64,000 bases of DNA, from contig NC_021592.1 in NCBI RefSeq assembly GCF_000152265.2, positions 1,426,001 through 1,490,000 of the forward strand, read 5' to 3'. Source of the stretch: Ferroplasma acidarmanus Fer1. Lineage in GTDB: Archaea; Thermoplasmatota; Thermoplasmata; Thermoplasmatales; Thermoplasmataceae. Position numbers and translations under genes: made by a program. This document shows positions 27,203-36,239 of this stretch, one piece after another. Within the stretch, counting starts at the first letter, position 1. Every line of letters begins with the position of its first letter. Below the pieces are notes generated by a model. The model ran no database searches and was not told the DNA's origin. It saw only the letters and a list, made by a program, of their open reading frames with translations.

Positions 27203-29026
27203 GTGGATTACGTACCGGATACATCAGTAATAGTAAGCGGAAAATTCAGGGAATATGTAGCAGGAAAGAACGATGTAAGGGTTATACTTGCAGAGGCTAT
27301 GATAGCTGAAATAGAGCACCAGGCAAATGAGGGGAGGTCAATAGGCTTCACAGCCCTTGAAGAGCTTAAGAAATTAAGGGAATTATCAGATTCAGGCAAA
27401 ATTTACATAGATATCATGGGAAACCGCCCCATGGAATGGCAGATAAAAAATGCCCATAGTGGCGAAATTGACAATATAATTAGAAATATAGCACTGGACA
27501 ATGCAGCTACACTTGTAACTGGAGACCACATACAGAGCATTATAGCATCTATAAAGGGAATAAATGTTATTTATATTAAAGGCGAGGAGAAAGATGCAAG
27601 GGACATCCAGGAATTTTTTGATGAATACACATCATCGGTCCATTTAAAAGCCGGGATGAAGCCACTTATAAAAACAGGCAAGCCTGGAGAAGTGGTATTA
27701 AAAGAACTGGACTATGTAGTATCAAACGATGAGCTTGAAAGAATAGCATATAACATTGTCCAGAGAGGCAAATTTGAAGACCAGTCCTTTATAGAAATGG
27801 ATATGTTCGGAGCAACAGTTATCCAGCTGAAGAATCTCCGTATTGTCATAACAAGGCCACCGTTCTCAGATATAATGGAGATTACAGCAGTAAGGCCTGT
27901 TGTAAAAACCTCCATAGAGGATTATAAACTTGATAAAAGAGTGATGGACAGGCTTCAAAACAAGGCATATGGAATACTGGTTGCAGGTTCACCAGGAGCC
28001 GGGAAAAGTACATTTGTTACAGCACTGGCAGAATATTATGCCTCCCAGAACAAAATTGTCAAAACCATGGAAAAACCAAGGGATTTGCAGGTAAATGATA
28101 GCATAACACAGTATACAACGCTGGAAGGCGATATGGAAAAAACCGGAGATATACTTCTTCTTGTCAGGGAGGACTATACCGTATTTGATGAAATGCGTGT
28201 CACTTCAGATTTCAAGGTTTATTCAGACCTCAGGCTTGCCGGTGTTGGCATGGTTGGTGTTGTGCATTCTACCAGAGCTGTGGACGCTATCCAGAGATTT
28301 GTAGGCAGAATAGAACTCGGATTAATCCCCCAGGTGGTGGACACTGTCCTGTTTATAGACGGAGGGAAAGTATCGCAGGTACTTACAACAGATTACCAGA
28401 TTAAAATACCATATGGGCTTAATCAGGAAGACCTTGCAAGGCCGGTAATAGTTATACGTGATTTTCTAAAAAACAAGCCTGTAAGTGAAATATATACATT
28501 CGGCGACCAGGTAGTTGTAATTCCTGTAGGTGACGAGAAAAACGGTGCAAATCCATTATTTGCCATTGCCGCAGCAAAAATAAGGGAAGATATGATGAAA
28601 CTTCTTGAAACAGATCATGTGGATGTGCAGATCGTTTCAGAGGGAAGGGTTATAATAAAAGTTCCCGATGCAAAGATACCGAGATTAATTGGAAGAAAAG
28701 GCGAAACAGTTACTGCACTGGAAAAATCCTACGGGCTTAAGATAGATGTGGATACACTATCAGATGATGTAAATGTAATGCAGGATGCTTTAATTGAAAT
28801 AAAGAACAAAACAATATTCATTGACGTGGGCTCAAGGAACAGGCCGGTAAAATTATATGTTGATGGCATTGCAATGCTTTCAGCCCGCAGTTCAGCCAAG
28901 GGAATGATAAAACTCAGGATAAATAGTGATACAGGAAATACGGTATATAAATACATAAAGCAGGGGAAGAAACTTCAGTATATGGTAATGGAGGAATCTG
29001 AACCATCATCTTCACATTCCAGATAA
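27203..29026 (+). CDS. PIN domain-PilT-type ATPase-KH protein (COG1855)
   Basis: A 607-residue archaeal protein with three modules. A PIN nuclease-like domain covers about 1-125 (PDTSVIVSG, acidic residues; LVTGDH). A secretion-type ATPase core covers about 240-420 with Walker A GSPGAGKST and the VFDEMR Walker B region. A KH RNA-binding domain follows near 490-545 (IPRLIGRKGETVTALE). The architecture is conserved across archaea; its role is thought to be in RNA processing or translation but is not settled. The only in-frame start is GTG at 27203, placed after an AT-rich promoter-like stretch. Confidence 0.88.
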   Translation: MDYVPDTSVIVSGKFREYVAGKNDVRVILAEAMIAEIEHQANEGRSIGFTALEELKKLRELSDSGKIYIDIMGNRPMEWQIKNAHSGEIDNIIRNIALDNAATLVTGDHIQSIIASIKGINVIYIKGEEKDARDIQEFFDEYTSSVHLKAGMKPLIKTGKPGEVVLKELDYVVSNDELERIAYNIVQRGKFEDQSFIEMDMFGATVIQLKNLRIVITRPPFSDIMEITAVRPVVKTSIEDYKLDKRVMDRLQNKAYGILVAGSPGAGKSTFVTALAEYYASQNKIVKTMEKPRDLQVNDSITQYTTLEGDMEKTGDILLLVREDYTVFDEMRVTSDFKVYSDLRLAGVGMVGVVHSTRAVDAIQRFVGRIELGLIPQVVDTVLFIDGGKVSQVLTTDYQIKIPYGLNQEDLARPVIVIRDFLKNKPVSEIYTFGDQVVVIPVGDEKNGANPLFAIAAAKIREDMMKLLETDHVDVQIVSEGRVIIKVPDAKIPRLIGRKGETVTALEKSYGLKIDVDTLSDDVNVMQDALIEIKNKTIFIDVGSRNRPVKLYVDGIAMLSARSSAKGMIKLRINSDTGNTVYKYIKQGKKLQYMVMEESEPSSSHSR

Positions 29027-29246
29027 GCACAGTTTTCTGCCTTAACTGCTTTTGCCATCTACATATTTTCATTGCCTGATAATTTTATCCTGTAAATTTA
29101 GAATTCTCCCAATCAGTTAAGCAATAATCTGGCATATGGAAATTATGCAGTTAAATTTCATTGAAAAGTGAGTAATATCCACTGCATTTGTTATATTAAT
29201 TAAACATGCTAAACGAACTTTAAATATTTGCCTGCAATACAACAAT

Positions 29247-29621
29247 ATGTATTCATACGAAAAAACTTTAAACAAAAGTGCTGAAGAAGTATTTGGGGGG
29301 CTCCACAAGCTTCTGAAGGAAGCAAACTGGCTAATTATTTCATACATTGATCTGAAGGAAATATTTTCCAAAATGCAGAAAGAAATAGAACCGTACTATA
29401 TACTTGATGTATGTTTTCCACCGGCTGCAGCCGAACTTGTGAAGGATAATGAAGACATCGGCGCTTTTATTCCGTGCAAGGTTGTACTTATTCAACATGG
29501 GAATACCACAAAAATACTGATGCCTAAGCCATCTGTTCTTTCCAAAGAGTACCTTGATACAGATGGGAAGGTGGCAGAAAAATATGAAACCACGTTGATG
29601 GGCATGCTGGATAAATTATAA
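29247..29621 (+). CDS. DUF302-family protein
   Basis: A 124-residue protein matching the small DUF302 fold: YEKTLNKSAEEVFGGL at the start, ILDVCFPPAAAELV near residue 52, then GAFIPCKVVLIQHGN near 72. In this family Cys and Pro in the CFPP segment and the LPC/IPC turn are conserved. The biochemical role is unknown. It is monocistronic, with about 220 bp of noncoding sequence upstream and a flippase gene downstream. Confidence 0.8.
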   Translation: MYSYEKTLNKSAEEVFGGLHKLLKEANWLIISYIDLKEIFSKMQKEIEPYYILDVCFPPAAAELVKDNEDIGAFIPCKVVLIQHGNTTKILMPKPSVLSKEYLDTDGKVAEKYETTLMGMLDKL

Positions 29622-29682
29622 ATTCATAAAGTTTATTCGTTAAATTTTATATGCAATCCTATTGATTGCTAAAAAATCTCCG

Positions 29683-31185
29683 ATGCTGGTTTTCGGCCAG
29701 GTTACAAATTCACTATTTGGATATATTGGCTTATTTTTTATTATTAGATTTGTAGGGCTGCAATCATGGGGATACCTCAGCTTTTCCCTGGCATTTATAG
29801 GTGTATTGAGCATTATCGGGGATCTGGGATATGGAACTGCACATCTGAAATACCTCTCATCCGGAGAATATGAAGAGGGTGTGTGTACCGGTACATTTTT
29901 GACAATAAGGACAGTACAGACTTTAATTACAATATCAATTGTCCTGGGGTCACTGTTTATCTGGATAAATGTTTTGCACAGGGGGTTCCAGAGCAATGTA
30001 GAAATATACGCTATAATACTTCTTCTTCCATATTTTTTCTTTGCACGGTTGAAGGATGTTCCCATCATATATTACAATTCTAAACTGAAATCTGCCCGTA
30101 TGTCAATCCCCCAGATTACAGAAGCAGTGGTAAGGAATTCACTGTTTATAATCCTCGGCGCAGTATATATTCTCAGAATACCTGGTTATAATACAGTATC
30201 TGCAGCCATTTTACTGGCTATTATTTACAGTATTTCCTATTTTATCTATTTCCTGTTGTCTGTATTTCTAGGAAGACCGTGGAAAGTTAACAGGCCATCA
30301 ATGGAACTCTTCAAGAAATACACAAAACTTGCATATCCCCTGGCACTGGCATCGATTATCGGGTCTGTAAGTGGAAACATAGATAAGGTTTTAATTGAAT
30401 TTTACTGGCATGCTGTTGCAACAGGGGCATTTGCAAGCCTGCAGCGTATAGCCAGCCCAATTACAACCTTCTCAGGGACAATAAGCATATTTTTTATTCC
30501 ACTGCTCATGAAAAGCCAGGGGTCCAGCGATAAAAACTTCAAAACAGATATTTCATTATTTGAAAGGATAATATCTATATTCATATTGCCACTGGTAATT
30601 ATCTTCGTTGTTTTGAGGGTATATGTGGCGAATCTATGGTCTGCTGCCCTGATACCCTATGCCGACATACTGATATTTCTCACACTTGCAGCCTACCTTG
30701 TTGCAATAAATTCTGCTTATTCTTCAAGCCTCGTGGCCAGGGGACTCACTAATAAAATAGGAAAAATTACGGTAATCGCGCTCATAATCAACATCTCCCT
30801 GGATCTGCTACTTATACCTCCAGATGTGTTTGAAATACGTATCTTCTCACTTGGAGTCCTGGGCGGTGCTGTAAGCACTTTTGTTGCCATGCTGTTTGAG
30901 ACCGTGGCTTACCGGGTTACTGTAATAAGGGCAGAAAAGATGAAACCTGATTTGAGGATATTTTACCAGTTATTGCCCATCCTGGCACAATCCATGTTCC
31001 TTTTCGGTATAACCAGTTACATAAAAATATACAGTATCCTCCTGTTTATCCCCGTTTCAGTAGCATCAGTTATTGTATTTTTGGGAGTCGCCGTACTGTC
31101 AAGGCAAATAACTCTTAACCAGATACTGGAATTTATAAGGGCTTTAAACCCATTTTCATTTGGAAAGCAGCTACATAATGAATAA
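29683..31185 (+). CDS. Polysaccharide/oligosaccharide flippase (Wzx-like, MOP superfamily)
   Basis: A roughly 500-residue protein with 12-14 hydrophobic helices. The opening FGQVTNSLFGYIGLFFIIRFVG and the GDLGYG turn (about residues 50-56) are typical of polysaccharide-exporter flippases. It probably flips lipid-linked glycans for the S-layer or lipoglycan. I prefer ATG at 29683; a TTG at 29662 is also in frame but too close to a TATA-like TTTATATG at about 29646-29653. No glycosyltransferase cluster surrounds it. Confidence 0.82.
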   Translation: MLVFGQVTNSLFGYIGLFFIIRFVGLQSWGYLSFSLAFIGVLSIIGDLGYGTAHLKYLSSGEYEEGVCTGTFLTIRTVQTLITISIVLGSLFIWINVLHRGFQSNVEIYAIILLLPYFFFARLKDVPIIYYNSKLKSARMSIPQITEAVVRNSLFIILGAVYILRIPGYNTVSAAILLAIIYSISYFIYFLLSVFLGRPWKVNRPSMELFKKYTKLAYPLALASIIGSVSGNIDKVLIEFYWHAVATGAFASLQRIASPITTFSGTISIFFIPLLMKSQGSSDKNFKTDISLFERIISIFILPLVIIFVVLRVYVANLWSAALIPYADILIFLTLAAYLVAINSAYSSSLVARGLTNKIGKITVIALIINISLDLLLIPPDVFEIRIFSLGVLGGAVSTFVAMLFETVAYRVTVIRAEKMKPDLRIFYQLLPILAQSMFLFGITSYIKIYSILLFIPVSVASVIVFLGVAVLSRQITLNQILEFIRALNPFSFGKQLHNE

Positions 31186-31214
31186 GTTTATATTATATAG
31201 CTAAAATACAGGGT

Positions 31215-31541
31215 ATGGAAGAGATAAGCATAGATGAATTCCATAAGATAGATATCAGAGTTGGAAAGGTAATAGAGTGCACAAAGGTCGAAAAATCAAG
31301 AAATCTATTGAAAATTATAGTTGACCTTGGAGACCAGCAAAAACAGATCATATCAAGCATTTCAAATTGCTATTCTCCAGAGGATATGATGGGAAAGCAG
31401 CTTGTTGTTATAAATAATTTAGCCCCTGCTAAATTCATGGGCCTGGAAAGCCAGGGCATGCTTCTTGCTGTAGAGGATGAAAATGGTGTCTCCCTGTTAA
31501 AGCCAGATCGGGAAGTTTCTCCTGGCACGAAGGTACATTAA
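31215..31541 (+). CDS. tRNA-binding domain protein (MetRS beta/Trbp111-like)
   Basis: A 108-residue stand-alone OB-fold tRNA-binding domain. EFHKIDIRVGKVIECTKVE at the start and NLAPAKFMGLESQGMLLA near residue 78 are the signature of the MetRS C-terminal domain, Trbp111 and Arc1p/EMAPII. It may act in trans as MetRS beta or as a structure-specific tRNA chaperone. Its stop overlaps the rfcL ATG by one base. Confidence 0.9.
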   Translation: MEEISIDEFHKIDIRVGKVIECTKVEKSRNLLKIIVDLGDQQKQIISSISNCYSPEDMMGKQLVVINNLAPAKFMGLESQGMLLAVEDENGVSLLKPDREVSPGTKVH

Positions 31542-32800
31542 TGTCACTTGCCGATGATTACCGCCCATCCGATTTAAATAGCCTGCTGTTAAGCAATGAA
31601 GCAAGGCAAGCCATGATTTCATGGATCGATTCCTGGATGAACCATTCAGAAGTCAAAAACTCACTGATACTGTGGGGCCAGCAGGGAATAGGAAAAACCA
31701 GTGCAGCATATGCACTTGCCAGTTACGCCGGGCTTCCTGTGGTTGAAATGAACGCATCTGAACAGAGGAATAAGGAAAGCATGAAAAAGATTGCATTAAT
31801 GGCATCACAATACAGGAATCTTTTTGATGATGACGCCAGAATGCCCGATAAACTCATACTCATAGATGAAGCAGACAACATATTTGAATCCAGAAGCAGG
31901 TCCTCGGGTGGTGATACAGGAGGCATGTCAGAGCTTCTTGAAATCATAAAAAACACAAAAAATCCGGTTATAATTACAATGAACGATTACTATTCTTTTA
32001 AATCTAAAAATAATGCAAGGGAAATAGTTTCCAGATCGGTAGAAATAGAAATGACCCCATATAAAAGAAAAAATGAGGTAAACTATAAAATATTCACTTC
32101 AGGCGTGCACAGTGTCCTGAAAAATATAGCTATAAAGGAAAATATACATATAAATGACCATGAGATTGATGGGATTATAAGGTCAAATGAGCCCGATATT
32201 AGAGCCATGATAAACGACCTTTACCTCTACAGTTCACGTGAAAACGATTACGGGGAGAATAGCAGGGACAAATCAGAATCAATCTATTACCTCACATCAG
32301 ATACATTCAGGGGAAATGATTACGATACGATTATATCAGCTCTGTATAAAATGGATGAAGATACTGATTTTTATATGAAGTGGATTGATGAAAACATTCC
32401 ATATGAGTATACAGACCCGGTAGACCTGAAGAATACATATGACCTGATTTCAATAGCAGATATCTATTATGGGAACAGGTTCAAAAATTTCTCACTTGCC
32501 AGTTACGGCATGGAAATTACAGCCGGCATATCAGTGAAAGCAAAAAACAGGAATGACCATTATGTGAAATACAATTTTCCATCATTTATCAAGAAAATGG
32601 CTATGAGGAAAAAGAATTTTGAACTTTACAATACAATTAATTTTGCAGGAAGGATGGGGGCAATTTCCCATACATCAACGGCTACAATATCTGGCAATAT
32701 GTGGTTTTACCATATAATGAAACAGAAGGATAGAAAATTATATTCATTTTTATCCACACTGCTTGGAATAACTGAAAAACAAACACACAGCGCTAAATAA
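31541..32800 (+). CDS. rfcL: Replication factor C large subunit
   Basis: A 419-residue clamp-loader subunit. The AAA+ module has Walker A GQQGIGKTS near residue 48 and Walker B LILIDEADN near 105, followed by an RFC-type lid and collar helices. N-terminal DDYRPSDLNSL matches the RFC box. With RfcS it loads PCNA. Length is slightly short for the archaeal large subunit, and I see no lysine-rich PCNA-binding tail at the C terminus. It overlaps the tRNA-binding protein by one base. Confidence 0.92.
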   Translation: MSLADDYRPSDLNSLLLSNEARQAMISWIDSWMNHSEVKNSLILWGQQGIGKTSAAYALASYAGLPVVEMNASEQRNKESMKKIALMASQYRNLFDDDARMPDKLILIDEADNIFESRSRSSGGDTGGMSELLEIIKNTKNPVIITMNDYYSFKSKNNAREIVSRSVEIEMTPYKRKNEVNYKIFTSGVHSVLKNIAIKENIHINDHEIDGIIRSNEPDIRAMINDLYLYSSRENDYGENSRDKSESIYYLTSDTFRGNDYDTIISALYKMDEDTDFYMKWIDENIPYEYTDPVDLKNTYDLISIADIYYGNRFKNFSLASYGMEITAGISVKAKNRNDHYVKYNFPSFIKKMAMRKKNFELYNTINFAGRMGAISHTSTATISGNMWFYHIMKQKDRKLYSFLSTLLGITEKQTHSAK

Positions 32801-32804
32801 TAGT

Positions 32805-33074
32805 CTATAAATGCGGATTGTTTTCAATCCGGTGCGAGAGGGCTTTCTTGCATTTTTTTATTGTGCCGCTGACAGTTATTATATTACCGCCCTTTTCACG
32901 TATTATGCTGCATATGGTCGGTTTATTCAACTGATTGCACATATAAATACTGAAATTTTCAGTTCTATATTTCCTCTTAACTTCATAATAGTTATACAGG
33001 TATCTGTCCATTCTTTCGGGTTCTGACTCCCAGAATACAAGCACATACCTTTTCCTTATTAATGACCCTTTCAA
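32805..33074 (-). CDS. rnp2: RNase P protein component 2 (Pop5), short form
   Basis: An 89-residue protein starting with RKRYVLVFWES and ending with VSGTIKKCKKAL. The KRY...F start and the GTIKKxK end are the two most conserved parts of archaeal Pop5/Rnp2, a protein cofactor of RNase P. The middle is shorter than usual, since the family is commonly over 110 residues. The other RNase P genes are not in the window. It converges with rfcL with a 4-bp gap. Confidence 0.7.
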   Translation of the reverse strand: MKGSLIRKRYVLVFWESEPERMDRYLYNYYEVKRKYRTENFSIYMCNQLNKPTICSIIREKGGNIITVSGTIKKCKKALSHRIENNPHL

Positions 33075-33413
33075 TGAATAGTTAATGGTTCCTTACTATT
33101 TTGAGTTTATCATAATCAGGTTAGGCATTAAGCAATATTCTGATCCTCTTGCAGTAAAATACTATGGAAAACCGCATTCAGTTAGAAAAATAAATATCCC
33201 TACTATAATCAATCCTCTAAAATGCCTTATCCCGGCTAAGTTTATTTTCTATGTAATAATTGTATACAAATATTTGATTTTATGACTGAATTTCAATTGT
33301 AAAGGTAATCTGATCAGTTGATGTTATTTATCCAATGGGGCATAATTGCCATAGGCGAAATAAAAATCTATAAATATCATTTATAAATGAAGTAGCAACT
33401 AAAAGTGAATAAT
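33075..33413. promoter_or_regulatory. Upstream region of rpl15e
   Basis: About 340 bp without a supported gene separate the divergent pop5 and rpl15e. CTATAAATAT (33369-33378) and TTTATAAAT (33380-33388) are TATA-like boxes 25-45 nt before the rpl15e ATG. A 66-codon open frame inside is hydrophobic with no recognisable domain and is not called. Confidence 0.45.
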
Positions 33414-34001
33414 ATGGAAACTTCATACAGCTTAATTAGAAATGAATGGAAGCATTTAAAAAAATCAAGTATATACGGCTTACAGAAAGAAAGAATGATA
33501 TCCTGGAGAAGGGGAAATTCCATTGAGAGAGTGGATCGCCCTACAAGGCTGGATAAGGCTAGAAACGTCGGATATAAGGCAAAGGAAGGCTATATAGTGG
33601 TAAGGGCAAGAGTAAGGAGAGGCGGACAGCACAAGCCCAAGATAATGGGAGGCAGGAGGCCAAGGAGACTTGCATATACCAAGATGACATTAAAGAAAAA
33701 CATACAGGTAATTGCCGAGGAGCGTGTAGCTGATAAGTACCCTAATACCGAAGTGCTTAATTCATATTATGTGGGCGAGGATGGACTTTACAAATACTAT
33801 GAAGTTATACTTGTAGATAAAGCCACACCGGCAATATACAATGATAGCAAAATTTCATGGATAGTTGAGCCACAGAATAAGGGCCGTGCTTACCGTGGCC
33901 TCACATCAGCAGCTTATAAGAACAGAGGGCTGGGACATGGGAGACTGGGAAGTGACAAGAGCAGACCTTCTATACGGGCAAATGGAAGACTGAGGAAATA
34001 A
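33414..34001 (+). CDS. rpl15e: Large ribosomal subunit protein eL15
   Basis: A 195-residue basic protein. [46 protein letters not shown] and the C-terminal [17 protein letters not shown] region are the L15e signature. ATG at 33414 is chosen; an in-frame GTG three codons earlier is possible. The tRNA-Ser gene begins 8 bp after the stop, suggesting a shared transcript processed by RNase P and tRNA endonucleases. Confidence 0.96.
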   Translation: METSYSLIRNEWKHLKKSSIYGLQKERMISWRRGNSIERVDRPTRLDKARNVGYKAKEGYIVVRARVRRGGQHKPKIMGGRRPRRLAYTKMTLKKNIQVIAEERVADKYPNTEVLNSYYVGEDGLYKYYEVILVDKATPAIYNDSKISWIVEPQNKGRAYRGLTSAAYKNRGLGHGRLGSDKSRPSIRANGRLRK

Positions 34002-34009
34002 TTTTTAAA

Positions 34010-34090
34010 GCCACGGTGGCCCAGTGGTACGGCGCCAGCCTTGAGAGCTGGTTCCCTTGTGGATCGGGTGTTCGAATCACCCCCGTGGCG
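34010..34090 (+). tRNA. tRNA-Ser (anticodon UGA)
   Basis: The 81-nt sequence folds completely. The acceptor GCCACGG pairs with CCGTGGC, with discriminator G as expected for serine. The D stem is GCC/GGC with GG in the loop; the anticodon stem CCAGC/GCTGG encloses CTTGAGA, so the anticodon is TGA. A class II variable arm (TCC/GGA stem) and T stem GGGTG/CACCC around TTCGAAT follow. CCA is not encoded and there is no intron. It reads UCA and probably other UCN codons. Confidence 0.96.
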
Positions 34091-34122
34091 TTTCAACAAT
34101 TATGCGCCAGCAAGGTGATATT

Positions 34123-34728
34123 GTGGACGAACTGGATGAATTAAGAAACAAAGCTATTGAACTGTTATTAAACGTTGATATAATAAGGGATTGCACCTAT
34201 GTAAACAGGGATGATTTTGAGCAGGGAACCCTGGAATATGAAGATCTGGATTACCAGGATAAAAATATGCTCTTTACCATTGACGATTTCACAGTGCTAA
34301 ATTTAAAGGGTGATAAAAACCATGTGGATAAATTGATTATCAATTTTAACGGCATACATGGGGATGACCCGGAGAATTTTGATGATGTTGACTTTTACAT
34401 GGAGAAATATTCTGATATACTGGAGAAGAACGATAATGTCTCACTTATAAATATAATACCCCTGAGGACAAATAGAAAGGAAACGTTTCTGGCTTTATTT
34501 GATAGAACGGAATTTAACGGGATAATTACATTTGATTATATAATAAATACACTTTTTAAAAGTTATATATTGCCTGTAATAAATATAATAAAACCCGGGG
34601 AAGTCCTTATACTTGACAGCAGGCTAAAAAACTCTATAAAAAATGTTCTTGAATCTGATACCAGCATTGATGTGCCTCCAGTATCTATGTTCGACGATAT
34701 TTCCAGTTACAGAGAAAATTATGATTAA
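34123..34728 (+). CDS. Unknown acidic protein
   Basis: A 201-residue acidic, soluble protein that I do not recognise. Asp- and Glu-rich segments (DDPENFDDVDF near residue 85) and a long hydrophobic-amphipathic C-terminal half are visible, with no obvious catalytic motif. I place the start at GTG 34123, preceded by the ribosome-binding site AAGGTGAT (34112-34119); an ATG at 34102, just outside the tRNA, is the alternative. It lies between tRNA-Ser and rimI and may be co-transcribed with both. Confidence 0.6.
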   Translation: MDELDELRNKAIELLLNVDIIRDCTYVNRDDFEQGTLEYEDLDYQDKNMLFTIDDFTVLNLKGDKNHVDKLIINFNGIHGDDPENFDDVDFYMEKYSDILEKNDNVSLINIIPLRTNRKETFLALFDRTEFNGIITFDYIINTLFKSYILPVINIIKPGEVLILDSRLKNSIKNVLESDTSIDVPPVSMFDDISSYRENYD

Positions 34729-34758
34729 ACTATATATGAACGTTTGTTATTTCATTTC

Positions 34759-35208
34759 ATGCAGGTAAGGCCATACAGGAAGTCTGATTTCCATGGTGTA
34801 TCAATTATAGAGAAAATGGCATTTGGAGACGAGGCATATTCCAATTTTATGCTTAAAGGCATTTTAAATAGCATTAATGGTTTTACATATGTCCTTGATG
34901 ACGGTTCAAAACTCCATGGGTACGCAACAATGGGACCCTTAAATGAACAGGCAATAGATATAGAAAGTATAGGGGTTCTTCCGGAAGACCAGGATATGGG
35001 ATACGGAAGTATGCTGATTACTGCAATAGAAGCAGAAGCCAGAGCGAGAGGATATTCTATTATTATACTCGAAGTGAGGGAGAAAAACGATCATGCAATT
35101 AAATTCTATAAAGCCCACGGGTATGAAACATTTGAGTTAATTAATGGGTATTACAGTATGCCGTTCAATGGTTCAAGAAATGCTTACAGGATGAGAAAAA
35201 ATATATAA
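34759..35208 (+). CDS. rimI: GNAT N-acetyltransferase, RimI-like
   Basis: A 149-residue GNAT acetyltransferase. The acetyl-CoA loop motif A is near residue 80 (DMGYGSMLI, a Q/R-x-x-G-x-G/A variant), after the beta strand IESIGVLPE. NDHAIKFYKAHGYE near 118 is typical of RimI/protein N-alpha-acetyltransferases. It probably acetylates protein N termini, as archaeal RimI/Ard1 does. ATG at 34759 is preferred over an upstream TTG. Confidence 0.82.
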   Translation: MQVRPYRKSDFHGVSIIEKMAFGDEAYSNFMLKGILNSINGFTYVLDDGSKLHGYATMGPLNEQAIDIESIGVLPEDQDMGYGSMLITAIEAEARARGYSIIILEVREKNDHAIKFYKAHGYETFELINGYYSMPFNGSRNAYRMRKNI

Positions 35209-35209
35209 T

Positions 35210-35323
35210 TCAATGCTTTTTAATTCTATTCAGCATCATATTAAACTCAGACCTGTTCCGTTCCTGCCTGAATACAGAAATATCAAAGAATAAATCATGT
35301 TTTTCATGTTTTTTTGATATCAT
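35210..35323 (-). CDS. Possible small protein downstream of ESCRT-III-like gene
   Basis: A 37-residue open frame begins at ATG 35323 and ends at 35210, only one base away from the convergent rimI stop. The peptide is charged (starting MISKKHEKHDLFFD, with Arg/Lys at the end). A TATA-like ATTTAAAAAT at 35371-35380 could give a short leader. There is no family match in my memory, so it may be fortuitous. Confidence 0.25.
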   Translation of the reverse strand: MISKKHEKHDLFFDISVFRQERNRSEFNMMLNRIKKH

Positions 35324-35392
35324 AATAATGCAACTCTTCAGTATATTTTATTGCCCACAGACATTTTCCTATTTAAAAATAATATATAGATA

Positions 35393-36004
35393 TTACTCGT
35401 GTTCTGCATTGCGTTTTTCAAGTTCGGCATCGATTTCATCATCTTTCTCTGCTGGCTTATTGCTTTTTGCTGATCTCTTTGTCAGGAAATTGGTCAGCAA
35501 TTCATCCTCGGAGATTGGTGAATCTGAATTTTCACTGAAACCAAGGTTTTCATTTATGCGCTCCACCTGATCGTTTATAGAGTTAAGGTTATTGTCAGCG
35601 ATATCCTTGATGCTTGCAAGTGATCTGAGATAACTTGCCTGCTGGTCCGGTGTAATTTTAAGTGCCTGGAATACAACCTCACTTTTTCCAATAAGGTCCA
35701 TAGCTTTTCCAGCATCGTTATACATATCCAGCTGTGATGATATGGAATCTAAGAGTATGTTGGTACGATCGAAATATGTAGTAAATGCCCTTACGTCTTC
35801 TATCTGCTTTTCAAGGCCACGTTCAATATCGTTATAATTCCTTTCCTGAGCAGCCTTTCTGCTCTCTTCCAGGGACTGCGCCCTTTTTAAAAGGGCCCTT
35901 ATTGCCCTTTTTAAATTCATCTGTAAATCCTTAATTTTGACTTTAGTTTCTTCCAGCTCTTCGTCCTTTGAGAGCTTGGGTTTTTTCTTTGGCAAAATAG
36001 ACAT
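35393..36004 (-). CDS. ESCRT-III-like (Snf7/CdvB) protein
   Basis: A 203-residue, almost entirely helical protein. A basic N terminus (ILPKKKPKLSK) precedes long amphipathic helices (about 15-150), as in Snf7-domain proteins that polymerise on membranes. The C-terminal third is acidic and flexible, and ends in DAELEKRNAEHE, which loosely resembles an MIT-interacting motif. The assignment is supported by the MIT-AAA Vps4-type ATPase 1.2 kb away. A PspA-like identity is the main alternative. ATG at 36004 is chosen over an upstream extension because a TATA-like box lies about 28 nt before it. Confidence 0.65.
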   Translation of the reverse strand: MSILPKKKPKLSKDEELEETKVKIKDLQMNLKRAIRALLKRAQSLEESRKAAQERNYNDIERGLEKQIEDVRAFTTYFDRTNILLDSISSQLDMYNDAGKAMDLIGKSEVVFQALKITPDQQASYLRSLASIKDIADNNLNSINDQVERINENLGFSENSDSPISEDELLTNFLTKRSAKSNKPAEKDDEIDAELEKRNAEHE

Positions 36005-36239
36005 AATATTTATAGTATTTACGTGATAATAAATATTTCGGTTTAACCATACTGCCTCATATCTTCTGTTCCGTATAATTTTCATATGGATATTTTATCT
36101 ATATATAATATAATATTCAGGAACCCAGCAGGAAGCTGCCACCATCTGTTTATAATAATATTATTTTATTAATATATTAAATATGTAATTATTAATACAG
36201 GCAAATATTATATTCCGAATAAATATGTTGTAGTAAAAT
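36005..36239. promoter_or_regulatory. Divergent promoter region of the ESCRT-III-like gene and membrane regulator
   Basis: This 235-bp AT-rich region separates the minus-strand ESCRT-III-like gene from the plus-strand membrane winged-helix gene. On the minus strand, AAATATTTATTA (complement of 36027-36038) is centred about 28 nt before the ATG at 36004. If the membrane regulator is autoregulatory, its operator would lie here. Confidence 0.4.

Noticed and set aside
33085-33285. A 66-codon open frame upstream of rpl15e.
   Set aside because: Hydrophobic and aromatic composition with no recognisable motif; the region looks like promoter DNA.
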